Shown piece after piece: positions 11,283-20,639 of a DNA stretch of 64,000 bases. The translations under genes were made by a program, and so were the position numbers. The first letter of the stretch is position 1, and every line of letters begins with the position of its first letter. This DNA is from Sabellastarte sp. h YS-2021 (taxonomy: Eukaryota > Annelida > Polychaeta > Sabellida > Sabellidae). The stretch is taken from NCBI GenBank assembly GCA_964017235.1, contig OZ024931.1:137332033-137396032 (forward strand), written 5' to 3'. The notes below the pieces were generated by a model. That model was not told the origin of the DNA. It did no database searches and saw only the letters and a list, made by a program, of their open reading frames with translations.

Positions 11283-11496
11283 TGTGAGGCTCGGTAGTGC
11301 TCGCCTCCAACCTCTGAGGCTGCCGGTTCGAATCTCGGGTCGGGCACTTCATGTTGCAAAGTTGGTAGTTACATGCTGATGCCTGGTGGTTTACAGTGTA
11401 GCATGCACTGGTTTCCTCCACCTGTAAATTACCCATCGCAATATGACCCTGGCTGTTGAAGGCGACGTGAAACAACAAATTAATCATAAATCATAA
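11283..11496 (+). mobile_element. tRNA-headed SINE with perfect target duplication
   Basis: The head GCTCGGTAGTGCTCGCCTCC is followed by CTCTGAGGCTGCCGGTTCGAATC, containing a pol III B-box (GGTTCGAATC), then a body ending GACGTGAAACAACAAAT and an AT-rich tail. It is flanked by a perfect 13-bp direct repeat TTGTACAGACTTA (11270-11282 and 11497-11509). The same family occurs at 25440 and 26212 on the other strand. The intact target duplication implies a fairly recent insertion. Confidence 0.9.
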
Positions 11497-12198
11497 TTGT
11501 ACAGACTTACAGTATTTTATAAATTTAGCTAGGGGCTCTGGTACAGATTATGGGCAAGGCTAGATATATTGGTACAGTGAATTGATAATAGGATACACCA
11601 GAGTGCGGGGATGGTGTTTTAAAATATCACTTGATCAATTGTGAAGTTTGACAAAACATTATTTACCAGAATGTCTACCAGAATTGCTTTCACAGAGCCT
11701 AAAATAAATGACATATTTCACTGGTGTATAAAATCTTACAAGTTACCCAAATAACAATTTCTTGGTATTTCCTTTTTCCAAAATATCCTGCACCAGTTTT
11801 TCATCATTTATAGTATAGAAAAGCCCTGTACAGAAAACCCATACAGAAAAAGTCATACAATTTGTGGACCTCCTTGAGGTCCACAACAACCTATACCATT
11901 TTTGAGACTGTGGACAAAAGTCTTTTTCAGATAGTATAATGTGCAAACATAAACTGTTTCAAAGCTACATATCACTTTTATTATTTCAAAATTATTATTG
12001 TTTTTGGTATTTGCTACATCACATACACATTTATTGTTCTGCAAACTAAAATATGAAGAAACGTTTTTAACATTCACAATATAAATAGCATATAAAAATA
12101 GCATCAGAGATGCCCGTACCCCCACAGCCTGCAGAAATAGTTTTCAATACCATGAAATATAGATGTAGTGAAACAGTACAAATAGTAGAATACAAAAT

Positions 12199-12735
12199 TT
12201 TAAAGGTCAAGGTCACTATGGTAAGATCAAAAAGTCAAACCAAGGTCATATAATGACATTACACACCTACAACTCCCAATCAATTTCCCTACTAAGTTTT
12301 AACTTCCTATACCTTGCAGTTTCTGAGATATAGCTAGGACAAGATTTTAAAGGTCAAGGTAACTACAGCGATGTCAGGGTCAAATCAAGGTGACACCATG
12401 ACACCATGCACACCAACAACCCCCCCACCAATGTCCCTACCAAGTGTCAACTTCCTACATCTTACAGTTTCCAAGATATGGCCCGGACTAGATTTTATAG
12501 ATCAAGGTCAATATGGCAAGGTCAAAGGCCAAATCAAGGTCACATCATGATGTTGCACACCTACACCCCCTAAGTAATGTCCCTACTAAGTATCAACTAT
12601 CTACACCTTACAGTTTCTGAGATACAGCCCAGACAAACTTTTTCCCACTGCCTGACCGCCCACCTGCCCAGACGCCCACCTATCCTGACACCATGGGTGA
12701 AAAACAATACCCTGACAGCCCTTAAGGGCTGTGGG
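12199..12735. repeat. ~147-bp tandem array ending in an 18-bp palindrome
   Basis: Three units with starts at about 12199, 12345 and 12494 and a fourth partial one near 12639. Each unit begins TTTTAAAGGTCAAGGTCAC-like and contains CCCTACTAAGT, AACTTCCTA and CAGTTTCTGAGATA. TCAAGGTCA or near matches recur about twice per unit. The array ends at the perfect palindrome ACAGCCCTTAAGGGCTGT (12715-12732). The form (array plus terminal palindrome) resembles non-autonomous Helentron-type elements, but no end sequences prove this. Confidence 0.7.
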
Positions 12736-13640
12736 GTAAAAACCAAAACAATTATGTTATTGCTAATGAAAGGAAAGTAAAGAAATCCCAATCTTCAGAA
12801 ATAAATTCAACTGACTGTAAAATTTCTGGAACAAAACTCCATTTCTACTTGAAGTTTCACTGCAATGTTCTTTTTGATCAGTTATCATCGAGAGATTGAG
12901 TAACTGTAATCAAGAGTGGTTTTACGTTGTTAACAAAGTGATTAGAGACATTGGGATTGAAAATTACAGCACATGGTAGATTGAATAGCAATTGAAATAC
13001 CATTTAAGTAATGATCAATCCTTTCATTTGCGATAGCATAATATCTTTAACTCTAGGAATGGTGTCAGTGTTGGACTTTTTATTACAGATTTAAACCAAT
13101 CCCATGGATTTTAAGCTACAAATGGGCAGATTATTGGTCATATTTAGAGTTCATTTATCTAATTTTTTATGTGGCGTTCTGTTGTTATGTTTATTACGAT
13201 GGGTTATTTGTTTCATGTTTGGGGTGGTGAGGGTGTTGGGGTTTTTATGTGTGTGTTGTGATAAGTATTTGTACTGAACTGTTATGCTTTGGGAGGGGAA
13301 TTTGTACAACTCGCAACTATTTTTGCCCCAGACCGGTCGGAAAAGTTTCAGTACTTAATTGGTACTTAGTCCCAGGCCACTTGGGGAGTCCTCAGACCGT
13401 CGCAGCCTAAATTTGTGTGGTCTCAGGTGGTCTGAGGAGGTCTGATTGGATAGGTTTGGATCGGCTTCTCTTAGTGTGGGCTAAAACCGATTCTTTTTCA
13501 CACGCATGAAACTTCAAAGATCTGTTATGAGGGACTGGTTGCAGGCCTGAGACAACATAGGTCTTTGTAAATTTGTGTCTGAGGAGGGACTAGGCAAATT
13601 TTTGAAACCGACTCCAAAAAACCCTTAGCCCAGTCTTAAA

Positions 13641-16041
13641 CAAACATTTTTTTCTCAGCTAAGAATTTTCATAAATAGGTATTCATAAAGCAGATTTTAG
13701 CTAGAATAAAAATCATCAACTTAAGACCAAGACATGAGTTTGTCATACTATAAAAATATCCAACATAAATCACAAAGCAGTGTACATATTAACTGTAAAA
13801 TATATCCAAGCAAGTAAAAATATCAATATTAACTGATTAGCTCATTTCCTGACAGCTATACAATGAGTGCATTAACATATCCATTTTCATTACTCTTATA
13901 TTAATACTTCTTAAAATCATAAAATTTCAGAATAAGACACTTCAAATCAGACATACACTTCAAAAGGAAAACAAAATTACAATGCTGCAGTAATTTAAAC
14001 ACTGAAATATGGTTTCCCAATTTCATGTATCATATTTTATGATATCCAATAAATATCCAACAAAAAAGAAGGTATCCACATTCGCCTCAGGATTTTGGAG
14101 CCAGATTATAATTTTGTTTGCTGTAATTAGAACCAATTATGCACATTTTTTAAAACTGTATGAAGCCTATCTTGTATGTATAAACAAATTGCTTTAATCC
14201 ACATTGTTCACACAAACTATTTTAGAGATATATGACCTTTTATATAACATATATGCTTAACATTGAAAAAGATATGCATATTGTTTTAACAGCTACTTTG
14301 TAAATGCATAGCTACAAATATGTAATCTGCACTAAGCATAAAGATTGACATGTTGCCTTTGATAGAGGTTGTAATTCAGGAAATGTAAACACAAGTGAGC
14401 TGTTAATTTAACTGTACATATGCTACTTTGATTAAAATTCAATAAATCAGTGGTGTGCATGCACTGAGCTAATCATGTCAATTGTGATTATAGTTGTGTC
14501 AGGTCAGTAAACAAAGAATATTTCTGAGGAAGAATAACTTCAGACTGCATTTTTTTCAGTTTGATGTAGCAGTGCACTTGCTATTTTTTGTGAGATATAT
14601 AATTGTAAATCTTATTACATATTTATTTTCAGTTATCATGTAATAAAATAGATGTACCCACTAAATGGATGAAATAATCTGAAAAGTGAAAATAAAACTT
14701 TCGCAGTAGGACATTTACATGAAATCAATGTCAATATATAGGTTTAACTGGATATGTGCTGCTAATTGCTGTTGATGTAAAGTGTAATCTTGTGGATATG
14801 TATTTCTCAGAATTTGTTAATGTACACTGTGAAACTTGTCCACTTACTGTTGACACTTGGATCAGAAAGGGATAAGTGTTGTAGCTGAGACCTTGTAACC
14901 ACTTAAAACATACAAAAAACTGCTTTAGAGAGGTGGACAGTATTTTTAACCTAATTCTAGCCAAAATATACATCGCGACCATATCTAAAACCAGTCAACA
15001 GGATAGCATAAATCATTATTTCAATCTTTAACTGTAAATATAACCTCTTGTAAAAATCATGCTGATCAGAAAACACAAACACTGCATTTTTCTGTATTGG
15101 TTACAGAAAAAATGTCTATTTGCATGCAATTGATAAATATATCCTGAAATATATCACCTCTTTCTTAAGTAAGATCTTTATCATTCTTAAATTAGAACAT
15201 CATTCCCAGAAAAAAAATGGTAAGAATAAGAATTTAGTGAATACCGAAAAGTCTTTTTCTTAGAATTTTCAAAGAAAAATTCTAAGATTATTTTTCTTCT
15301 AAGTATAAGAATGTTAGTGAATACAGGCCCAGAAGTGGGGTTTCAATTCCAAATCTTACTAAATCAAAATATTCAAGTCCAAGACATCTTGTGAATTGGT
15401 TACCGTTATATTGAGTAGTGAATATAATGGGCTTCTAGATCACATTTGTGCTTGTTGATCTCAGGATTATGGACCACTTTTGTACTTAGTTACTTGGAAT
15501 CTCCCTAGCACCACAGAACATCCTATCACCAGTTCAGGAACACAACGTAGGACCCTATCAATCCCATGGAGGGGCCAACAACATAAATTGGTCTCTATTA
15601 GAACCCTCTAGCTTTAGCACAGCATGATACAAGTACCTGGCATACAGACAGCAATAATGACACACTATACACACAACTTTGACTTTCTCTTTAGCCACAT
15701 GATTTTTTCATGTTTTCAGTTTAGCCAGGTATTTCTGAGGAAACGGCAATAATGACATTTAGTACACAGAACTACCAATTTCACTTTAGCTACATGTTTA
15801 CTTTGTGTTTGAGACAACTGTCGGGCCCTCTTCCATATAGGATTAGCATAGTTAATGAAAACCAAATCTTGAAATGTAACTTTTTTATTGCAAGAAATTG
15901 TTATTAGACATTATTAGGCATCAACCAATTGCATAGATTCCTAAGGCACACTTGCTACCTATATCATGAAGAGCAAGTGTGCCTAGCCTAAAAATGACAA
16001 TACCAAGGTTTGGTGCGATACTTGCCTAGGTGAGTATTGTA
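13641..16041. other. Unannotated AT-rich stretch with one palindromic repeat
   Basis: No coding sequence recognised. 15205-15330 holds a hairpin (CTTAGAATTTT...AAAATTCTAAG) and ends ...TAGTGAATACAGGCCC, which looks like a palindromic MITE. The open frames at 14009 and 14731 show no domain. Confidence 0.5.
15205..15330. repeat. Small palindromic MITE-like repeat
   Basis: Inverted repeat CTTAGAATTTT/AAAATTCTAAG within a block framed by TTTAGTGAATACCG on the left and TTAGTGAATACAGGCCC on the right. No target duplication is clear. Confidence 0.4.
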
Positions 16042-16149
16042 ATGGGGCCGAACCTATAACCGAACCTACAACTCTAGGGTCGGTTGTGAAAGTCTTGGAG
16101 ACATAGAAAAAAGGGTGCAAAAATGCTGAGTCAGTTTAGAACTCCCCAA

Positions 16150-16310
16150 CAGGCCAGTATACTTACAGGCCTAACTGCAAGACGTAGGGTCAGGGACATT
16201 TTTGGCAGGGTCAGATGTATAAGTAGTACGACAAGCCCTAAACCACCAACTGAAAAGCTGCAAATGAAATAGACAAGCCATCAAGACAAACAGATAGGCC
16301 GGGAGTATGT
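16150..16310. repeat. Left subterminal 21-bp-phased motif array
   Basis: Motifs of the form GACAAGCC begin at 16230, 16251 (degenerate, GAAAAGCT), 16272 and 16293 (GATAGGCC), exactly 21 bp apart. They are the inverted counterparts of the right-end array. They are likely binding sites for transposase or accessory protein (inference). Confidence 0.65.
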
Positions 16311-16496
16311 TCCCGACCCATGCCAATAGGACTGATTGATTTTGTCGATCGGTAACTAGTCCGCAGCCAGAATCGGGCTCTGTGTCACACTATGTAAACC
16401 CCTGTAGCCAGGGAAGTGACACTCATTTTGCAATGATGACAGGAACACATCAGGAATAATTCTTTGACAAGTTGAGGGTGCTTTGTTTTTATTGAG

Positions 16497-17719
16497 TTGA
16501 ATATGTTATTATTATTCATGATTTCAAGACAAAGAGGACAACAGAACCCCGCATCTGCCCAGCCAGAACAACCACCACAACCACAGCCACAACCACGAAG
16601 AAGGAGGAGGAAGCCACAGAATCCATGGGTTGTGCCCTGGCTACTGCAGAGGGTGGAAATGGGATGCTACAGAACACTCTTGGAAGAGCTAATCACAACT
16701 GACATACCAGGTCACAGTAATTTCACCGGGATGGAACCAGCCTTCTTTTATTTGGAAAGAATTACCCCCACCTCAGGAACAAACTTTAGGAAGCCATTGG
16801 AATTGGGACTGAAACTAGTAGTTACATTGAGACACTTATCTATGGGAGAAAGCTACACTCCACTGCAGTACCAATAAAGGGTTGGAAGGACCACCATCTG
16901 TAAATTTATACCCAAGATCTGCAAAGCCATCCTATCTGATTTTTAGAAAGAACATTTGATTTGTCCAACAGAACCTGAAGACTGGAAATCTATAAAAGAG
17001 AAGTTTAGAAACAGATGGAATGTCCCTCATGCAGTTAGTGCATTAGATAGCAAGCACATGGCTATATGGAAGTCAGGTAGTGAATATGTCAACTACAAGG
17101 GTTACTTCTCTGTGGCACTGATAGCTTTAGTTGGTGATGAATAGAAGTTTCTGTGGGTCGATGTTGGGGCAAGTGGTTCATCATCTGATGCTCAGATATA
17201 CAACCATGGCAAACTGAAAAGAAGAATTGAGAATGACACCTTGGGACTACCACCACCTGAACCACTGGGACCAGGCGGTCCAGATCTACACTACTTCTTG
17301 TTGGGGGATGACATCTTTGCCCTAATGCCTTGGTTGGTCAAGCCCTATTGCAGAAGACAATGACCAGGGAGGAGTGAATAGCCAACTATAGAAAATCCAG
17401 GGGCATTTGGGTGGTCAAGAATACCCTTGGCATATTAGTGATTAGATTCAGAGTACTGTTGACGACAATGGAGCAGAGGCCAAAAGTTGTGAGAGACATA
17501 GTGTTAACATGTGTGGTGTTACATAACATGATGAGAAGCCATCGGGGGTGCAGACAGACCACCATCACCAGCAGACAACATACAACCACCACATAATGAC
17601 TAGGGGAGCAGGCACAAGATGAATATGTCAGAAATCCATCGAGGGAGGTTAAACATCAACAAAACCTACTCAAAGACTATTTCAACAACCTTGGGCACAG
17701 GCAGGAGGACAGAATTTAA
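16497..17719 (+). pseudogene. PIF/Harbinger transposase (HARBI1-like), copy 2
   Basis: Reads from a Met at 16497 (a second Met follows at residue 8, ISRQRGQQNP) through a PQ-rich and RRRRRK basic segment, GCYRTLLEELITTDIPG, LELGLKLVVTLRHLSMGESY, a stop, then EPEDWKSIKEKFRNRW, ALDSKH (family ALDGKH, first catalytic Asp), YKGYFSVALIALV, KFLWVDVGASGSSSDAQ (second Asp), [11 protein letters not shown], and later [20 protein letters not shown] and VVLHNMM. The aligned end is RQEDRI and TAA at 17717-17719. At least three stops or frame changes break it, and the GKH glycine is Ser. The region around the third acidic residue is disrupted. A histone-like hairpin starts 33 nt after the stop. Confidence 0.88.
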
Positions 17720-17751
17720 GAAGACTGAGGGAGAAGAAGCTGTCATCAATC

Positions 17752-17767
17752 AGTCTTTTTAAGGACT
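17752..17767 (+). promoter_or_regulatory. Histone-type 3' stem-loop after transposase, copy 2
   Basis: AGTCTTTTTAAGGACT: 6-bp stem with one G-U pair and loop TTTA. It is followed immediately by ACCCA (17768-17772), the histone cleavage context, and then CCAAGAAG (17779-17786), which resembles the purine-rich histone downstream element bound by U7 snRNA, at a suitable distance of 12 nt. This is the most histone-like context in the window. Function is inferred. Confidence 0.75.
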
Positions 17768-18492
17768 ACCCAAATCAACCAAGAAGTTTTATTGAAAAAA
17801 AATCAATAACTGTGATTCAATTCTAATTTCAATATGAATTCCAATTGAAAAGAGAAATATTTGCTACTTCAATTTTGGCAATTTCAAACCAAAACCTCAA
17901 AAGTTCAAACCCAAGAGCTTCAAATTAAACAAAAAACAAATGTCAAATGCACCTAAAATAGCACAATTCAAAATGAAAAAAAATTACTTCACCTCCTACC
18001 CACATAAAAATAATTTTTTAAATCTTCTATTTTGAATATGTTATTCTAAAAGCCAGAATTTAGTTACAGTTTTTGCAGAAACAGCAAAAAGATTTTAATT
18101 TCATACAATTTTAAAATGAGAATATTACGTGGGTCAGCCATGAAGTGTTGCATTACAACACCGTTGGTTCATCTGTCAGTCCATACACACATCACAGTCC
18201 TGACAGTTGTACTTTTCTTAGGTGGGGACAAGTGACACTTTACTTTTTTTGGGTAGCGGGAAAGGTCTGGGGGGATGTCACTTTATGTTTTTGGGGGGAA
18301 AGTGTCTGGAGATGTTTTTATAAAGTTTTTTTTGTGTGTGTATTTTGATTTGAACTTTTTTGATGTTACACATTCATTCACTCATTCACACAATTTCTAA
18401 AATGTACTGTGGGATATATAAATGTTGGACGGTGTGTTTTTTGTTTTTGGGGAACAACTTGCAGCTGAATAATTGTTTTGTAATGATTGGTT
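17768..18492. other. Spacer between convergent genes of Harbinger copy 2
   Basis: AT-rich, then G/T-rich near 18220-18320. It is the counterpart of the 87-bp repeat region of copy 1. No gene seen. Confidence 0.6.
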
Positions 18493-18508
18493 GGCCCTGA
18501 GAAGGGCC
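18493..18508 (-). promoter_or_regulatory. Histone-type 3' stem-loop after accessory gene, copy 2
   Basis: Minus strand GGCCCTTCTCAGGGCC exactly fits GGYYCTTYTNAGRRCC with a perfect 6-bp stem. It starts 16 nt after the accessory gene's TAA (18527-18525). Flanks are ACCAACC on the 5' side and AACCAATC on the 3' side. Confidence 0.72.
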
Positions 18509-18524
18509 GGTTGGTAATGAAGCC

Positions 18525-19640
18525 TTATCTGCTATTTGGGCTGACTCTGCCTGCTGGACTGGCTGGGAGGTTTTCACTGTTCTTCATGAGTGGCAGATGG
18601 CACTTGTGAAAGTGCTGGTTCAAGTTAAGAGGGTAAAATGGTTGTGGTGTGTCGATCTGCTGATACTGTAGTACACTTGGGATCCCACCAAACAGGCCAA
18701 TCTAGAGGTGTTGTGCGTTAGCTGGCTTTGCTGGATTCAAAGTGAAAATCAGCTGTCTGGAAATTCCAGGCTTTTGGTCATCCACAACTACAAAAGATGT
18801 GGGTTGTGTTGATGCTGACATTGGCCGTGGTGGTTGCTGTACGTTGGCAATCACTGTAGCAGGCTGTGTTGTGGCTATCTGAGAAGGTTGCACAACTTGT
18901 ATGGTTGAGTATCTGGTATGGTGAGTATGTATTCTCGTACTGCCATGGCCTGTGTTGCTTCTGGAAATTGAAATGTGGTGACCTGTGGCTTTGTAGTGAC
19001 CTGTCTTTTGTGTTCACTGTCTCATTCCTGAAGGTCAAAAAGTCTCTCTGCTCAAGATGTTCAATGTCGGAGTGTAGATAGTTAGAGAACAACTGTCTTG
19101 GACCTGAAGTAGGGTCTTGACATGCACCCAGAAAACTTCAAATGATTGACCTCATCTGCTGGAACTGATCTAAGACTGGATCCTGAGGTGTGGACGTGGT
19201 AACCATAGCTGGTTGATGTGAAGGGCTGGTAGACAGCTCATGAGTAACATTTGATGTCATGCTGATTTCCATCTCAGATTCAGTCACTCTTGAAGTATCA
19301 GGAACTGAAGCTGTGGCTGCTGAAGGTTGCAATGGTGATTTGAATCCAGAAGACTTAGACACTCCCTTCCTTCTGATGTGACCTCATAGAAAGCTGAAAA
19401 TGTCCCTCAACCAGGTCTGTCTGTCAGTGTTCTTGGCTGCAGCTTTGCCTGACTTGGTCTGTGTGAGCTTGCCATATCTGGTACGTTGAGTCTTGAATAA
19501 TTTCTTGACAGTGCTGACGGTTAAATTCCTGGAAGCTACAACTGTTTCCTAAAGCCTTTCTTTCCTCTGCTTGTCTTTGAACTTTGACTGTATCACAAAG
19601 TGATAGATTTCATCTGTCTCTTCTTCTGCCTGGATTGTGT
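18525..19640 (-). pseudogene. Harbinger accessory DNA-binding protein (MADF/BESS-like), copy 2
   Basis: On the minus strand: a MADF-type domain (FKDKQRKERL, SRNLTVSTVKKLFKTQRTRY, GKLTQTKSGKAAAKNTDRQT), then IRRKGVSKSSGFKSP, an S/T/P-rich linker, DPVLDQFQQMRSI, a BESS-like segment FSNYLHSDIEHLEQRDFLTF, a Q/T-rich tail with VIANVQQPPRP and DDQKPGISRQL, and the C-terminus LPASPAGRVSPNSR with TAA at 18527-18525. In Harbinger elements the second protein binds DNA and brings the transposase to the ends. The role here rests on that family knowledge and on its convergent pairing with the transposase. Frame changes and at least two stops break it. The upstream GA-rich region (minus strand, 19660-19880) may encode an acidic N-terminus. 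Confidence 0.75.
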
Positions 19641-19659
19641 GTTTTCTGGACCTATATCT

Positions 19660-19880
19660 GCAACCATCCTAGGTCTCTTTTCCCATCTGTCCTCTGTCTC
19701 CTGTGTTTCTTATATCACTTCTATGCTCTCTCTCTATACTCTCTCCCTTTCTCTCTTGTCCCTCACTCCCTGCTCCTCTATCTCTTCTCTCTCCCTTTCT
19801 CTCTTGTCCCTCTCTCCCTGCTCCTCTATCTCTTCTCTCTCACTCCTCTCTCTCTCCCCTCTTCTTCTCCCGTCTTCTTC
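19660..19880. repeat. Pyrimidine-rich low-complexity tract
   Basis: Runs of CTCTCTCCC with internal near-duplicates (CTCTATCTCTTCTCTCTCCC twice). It creates several spurious Leu/Ser-rich open frames on the plus strand. It is the counterpart of 7020-7300. Confidence 0.8.
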
Positions 19881-20159
19881 TCTATATCCTCAGCAGTATC
19901 ACCTAACTGTGGTTAAGTATCAGTTGGTACTTCAGTCTTTTTCCTTTTGCACTGGGCATGCTGATCAATTACATATACAGCTTGTAAAAAAACTTAAACT
20001 TAAAAGTGAAACCTCATAGAACAGATTTCACTCCAAACCAGTCCAGCCTAGCTCAAACTTAAGATAATTTGCAAATAAAAGAAAAACTTAGAATCAAAAG
20101 CTGCACACTAGTTGTCTCTCTACAAATAAAACCCAAATTAAATGAAGTGTGTCTGCCAA

Positions 20160-20630
20160 CCCCCCCTTTTTAACCACAGACTTTGAAACCAACAGACCGA
20201 AAAGAGAGAAAATATTGTGGGCCTGTCGGTTACAGTTCCTAGCTTGTCTGTTAGTGTAACAGGCCTGCCGGTTATTGTTTATGGCTTGTCTGTTTCAGTT
20301 CCAGGCCTATCGGTTGTACTTTTTCCCGACTCTGGAACCCAGACGTGAAAACGTCCTGACTGGCTTGGAAAAGTTACAGGCCTTTCGGGAACATGTACAG
20401 ACAGGCCAGTTAACGTTACCAACTGTATGGTATGTTTTCTTGCACAGCTTGTTTATTATCAAGTAAAGTCAGGATCACCATATTTGGGACAAACCAGATA
20501 CTTCATACAAACAGGCCTGTTTCATTAATCTACAAGCAGGGAAGTGCAACCAACAGGCCGTTAAGTTAACCAGCAGGCCTGTTGCTAGGTGGATGAATTT
20601 AGGGTCTGTAACAGGGTCGGAAACAGTCAC
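20160..20630. repeat. Right subterminal region of Harbinger copy 2 with exact 21-bp array
   Basis: Alternating GCCTGTCGGTT and GCTTGTCTGTT motifs begin at 20221, 20242, 20263, 20284 and 20305, a perfect 21-bp period. Further GGCCTG/CAGGCC words extend to about 20425 and near 20510-20590. The block ends TAACAGGGTCGG, matching copy 1's terminal region. Confidence 0.8.
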
Positions 20631-20639
20631 AGAAATATC

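Larger units (their letters stand above)
9900..13640. mobile_element. Longer inverted relative of the 5081-5786 MITE
   Basis: 9900-10230 is the reverse complement of 5400-5660; for example, GGAGGCCTGAGGCGTCCTGG is shared. 13320-13640 is the reverse complement of 5100-5420; shared words include AAATTTACA, CCTATGTTGTC and CAGGCC. The two arms lie in the order expected of one inverted copy, with about 3.1 kb between them. The middle has no transposase that I can recognise. It holds a SINE, a 147-bp repeat array, and short GATGTT/CCAAACAAGAAAC-type repeats at 10270-10440. The exact outer ends are diverged: on the right, the position of TGTTCCACCA reads TGTTTGTTTAAG. Confidence 0.6.
16042..20630. 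mobile_element. PIF/Harbinger DNA transposon, copy 2 (nearly full structure)
   Basis: Order: left subterminal block (16042-16400), transposase (+, 16497-17719), hairpin, spacer, hairpin, accessory MADF-like gene (-, 19640-18525), CT-rich leader region, right subterminal block (20160-20630). The left end GGGGCCGAACCTATAACC sits after TAATG and aligns with copy 1 just inside its terminus, so the outermost bases are probably lost. The right end aligns through TAACAGGGTCGG. Both genes have frame changes or stops, so the copy is dead but preserves the full architecture of about 4.6 kb. Confidence 0.85.

Noticed and set aside
12715-12732. Palindrome as a transcription terminator
   Set aside because: Bacterial-type terminators do not apply in this eukaryotic setting. 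It closes a repeat array and is better read as part of a mobile element.
16021-16045. A clear outer terminus for Harbinger copy 2 with TGTTCCAC
   Set aside because: The expected terminal word is absent. The sequence joins TAATG directly to GGGCCGAACC, so the true end appears lost.
817-18508. Histone genes as the source of the stem-loops
   Set aside because: I looked for core histone motifs near each hairpin and found only Harbinger transposase and MADF-like coding.
19584-20019. Leu/Ser-rich open frames of up to 139 codons
   Set aside because: Composition artefact of the CT-rich tract, antisense to the accessory gene leader.
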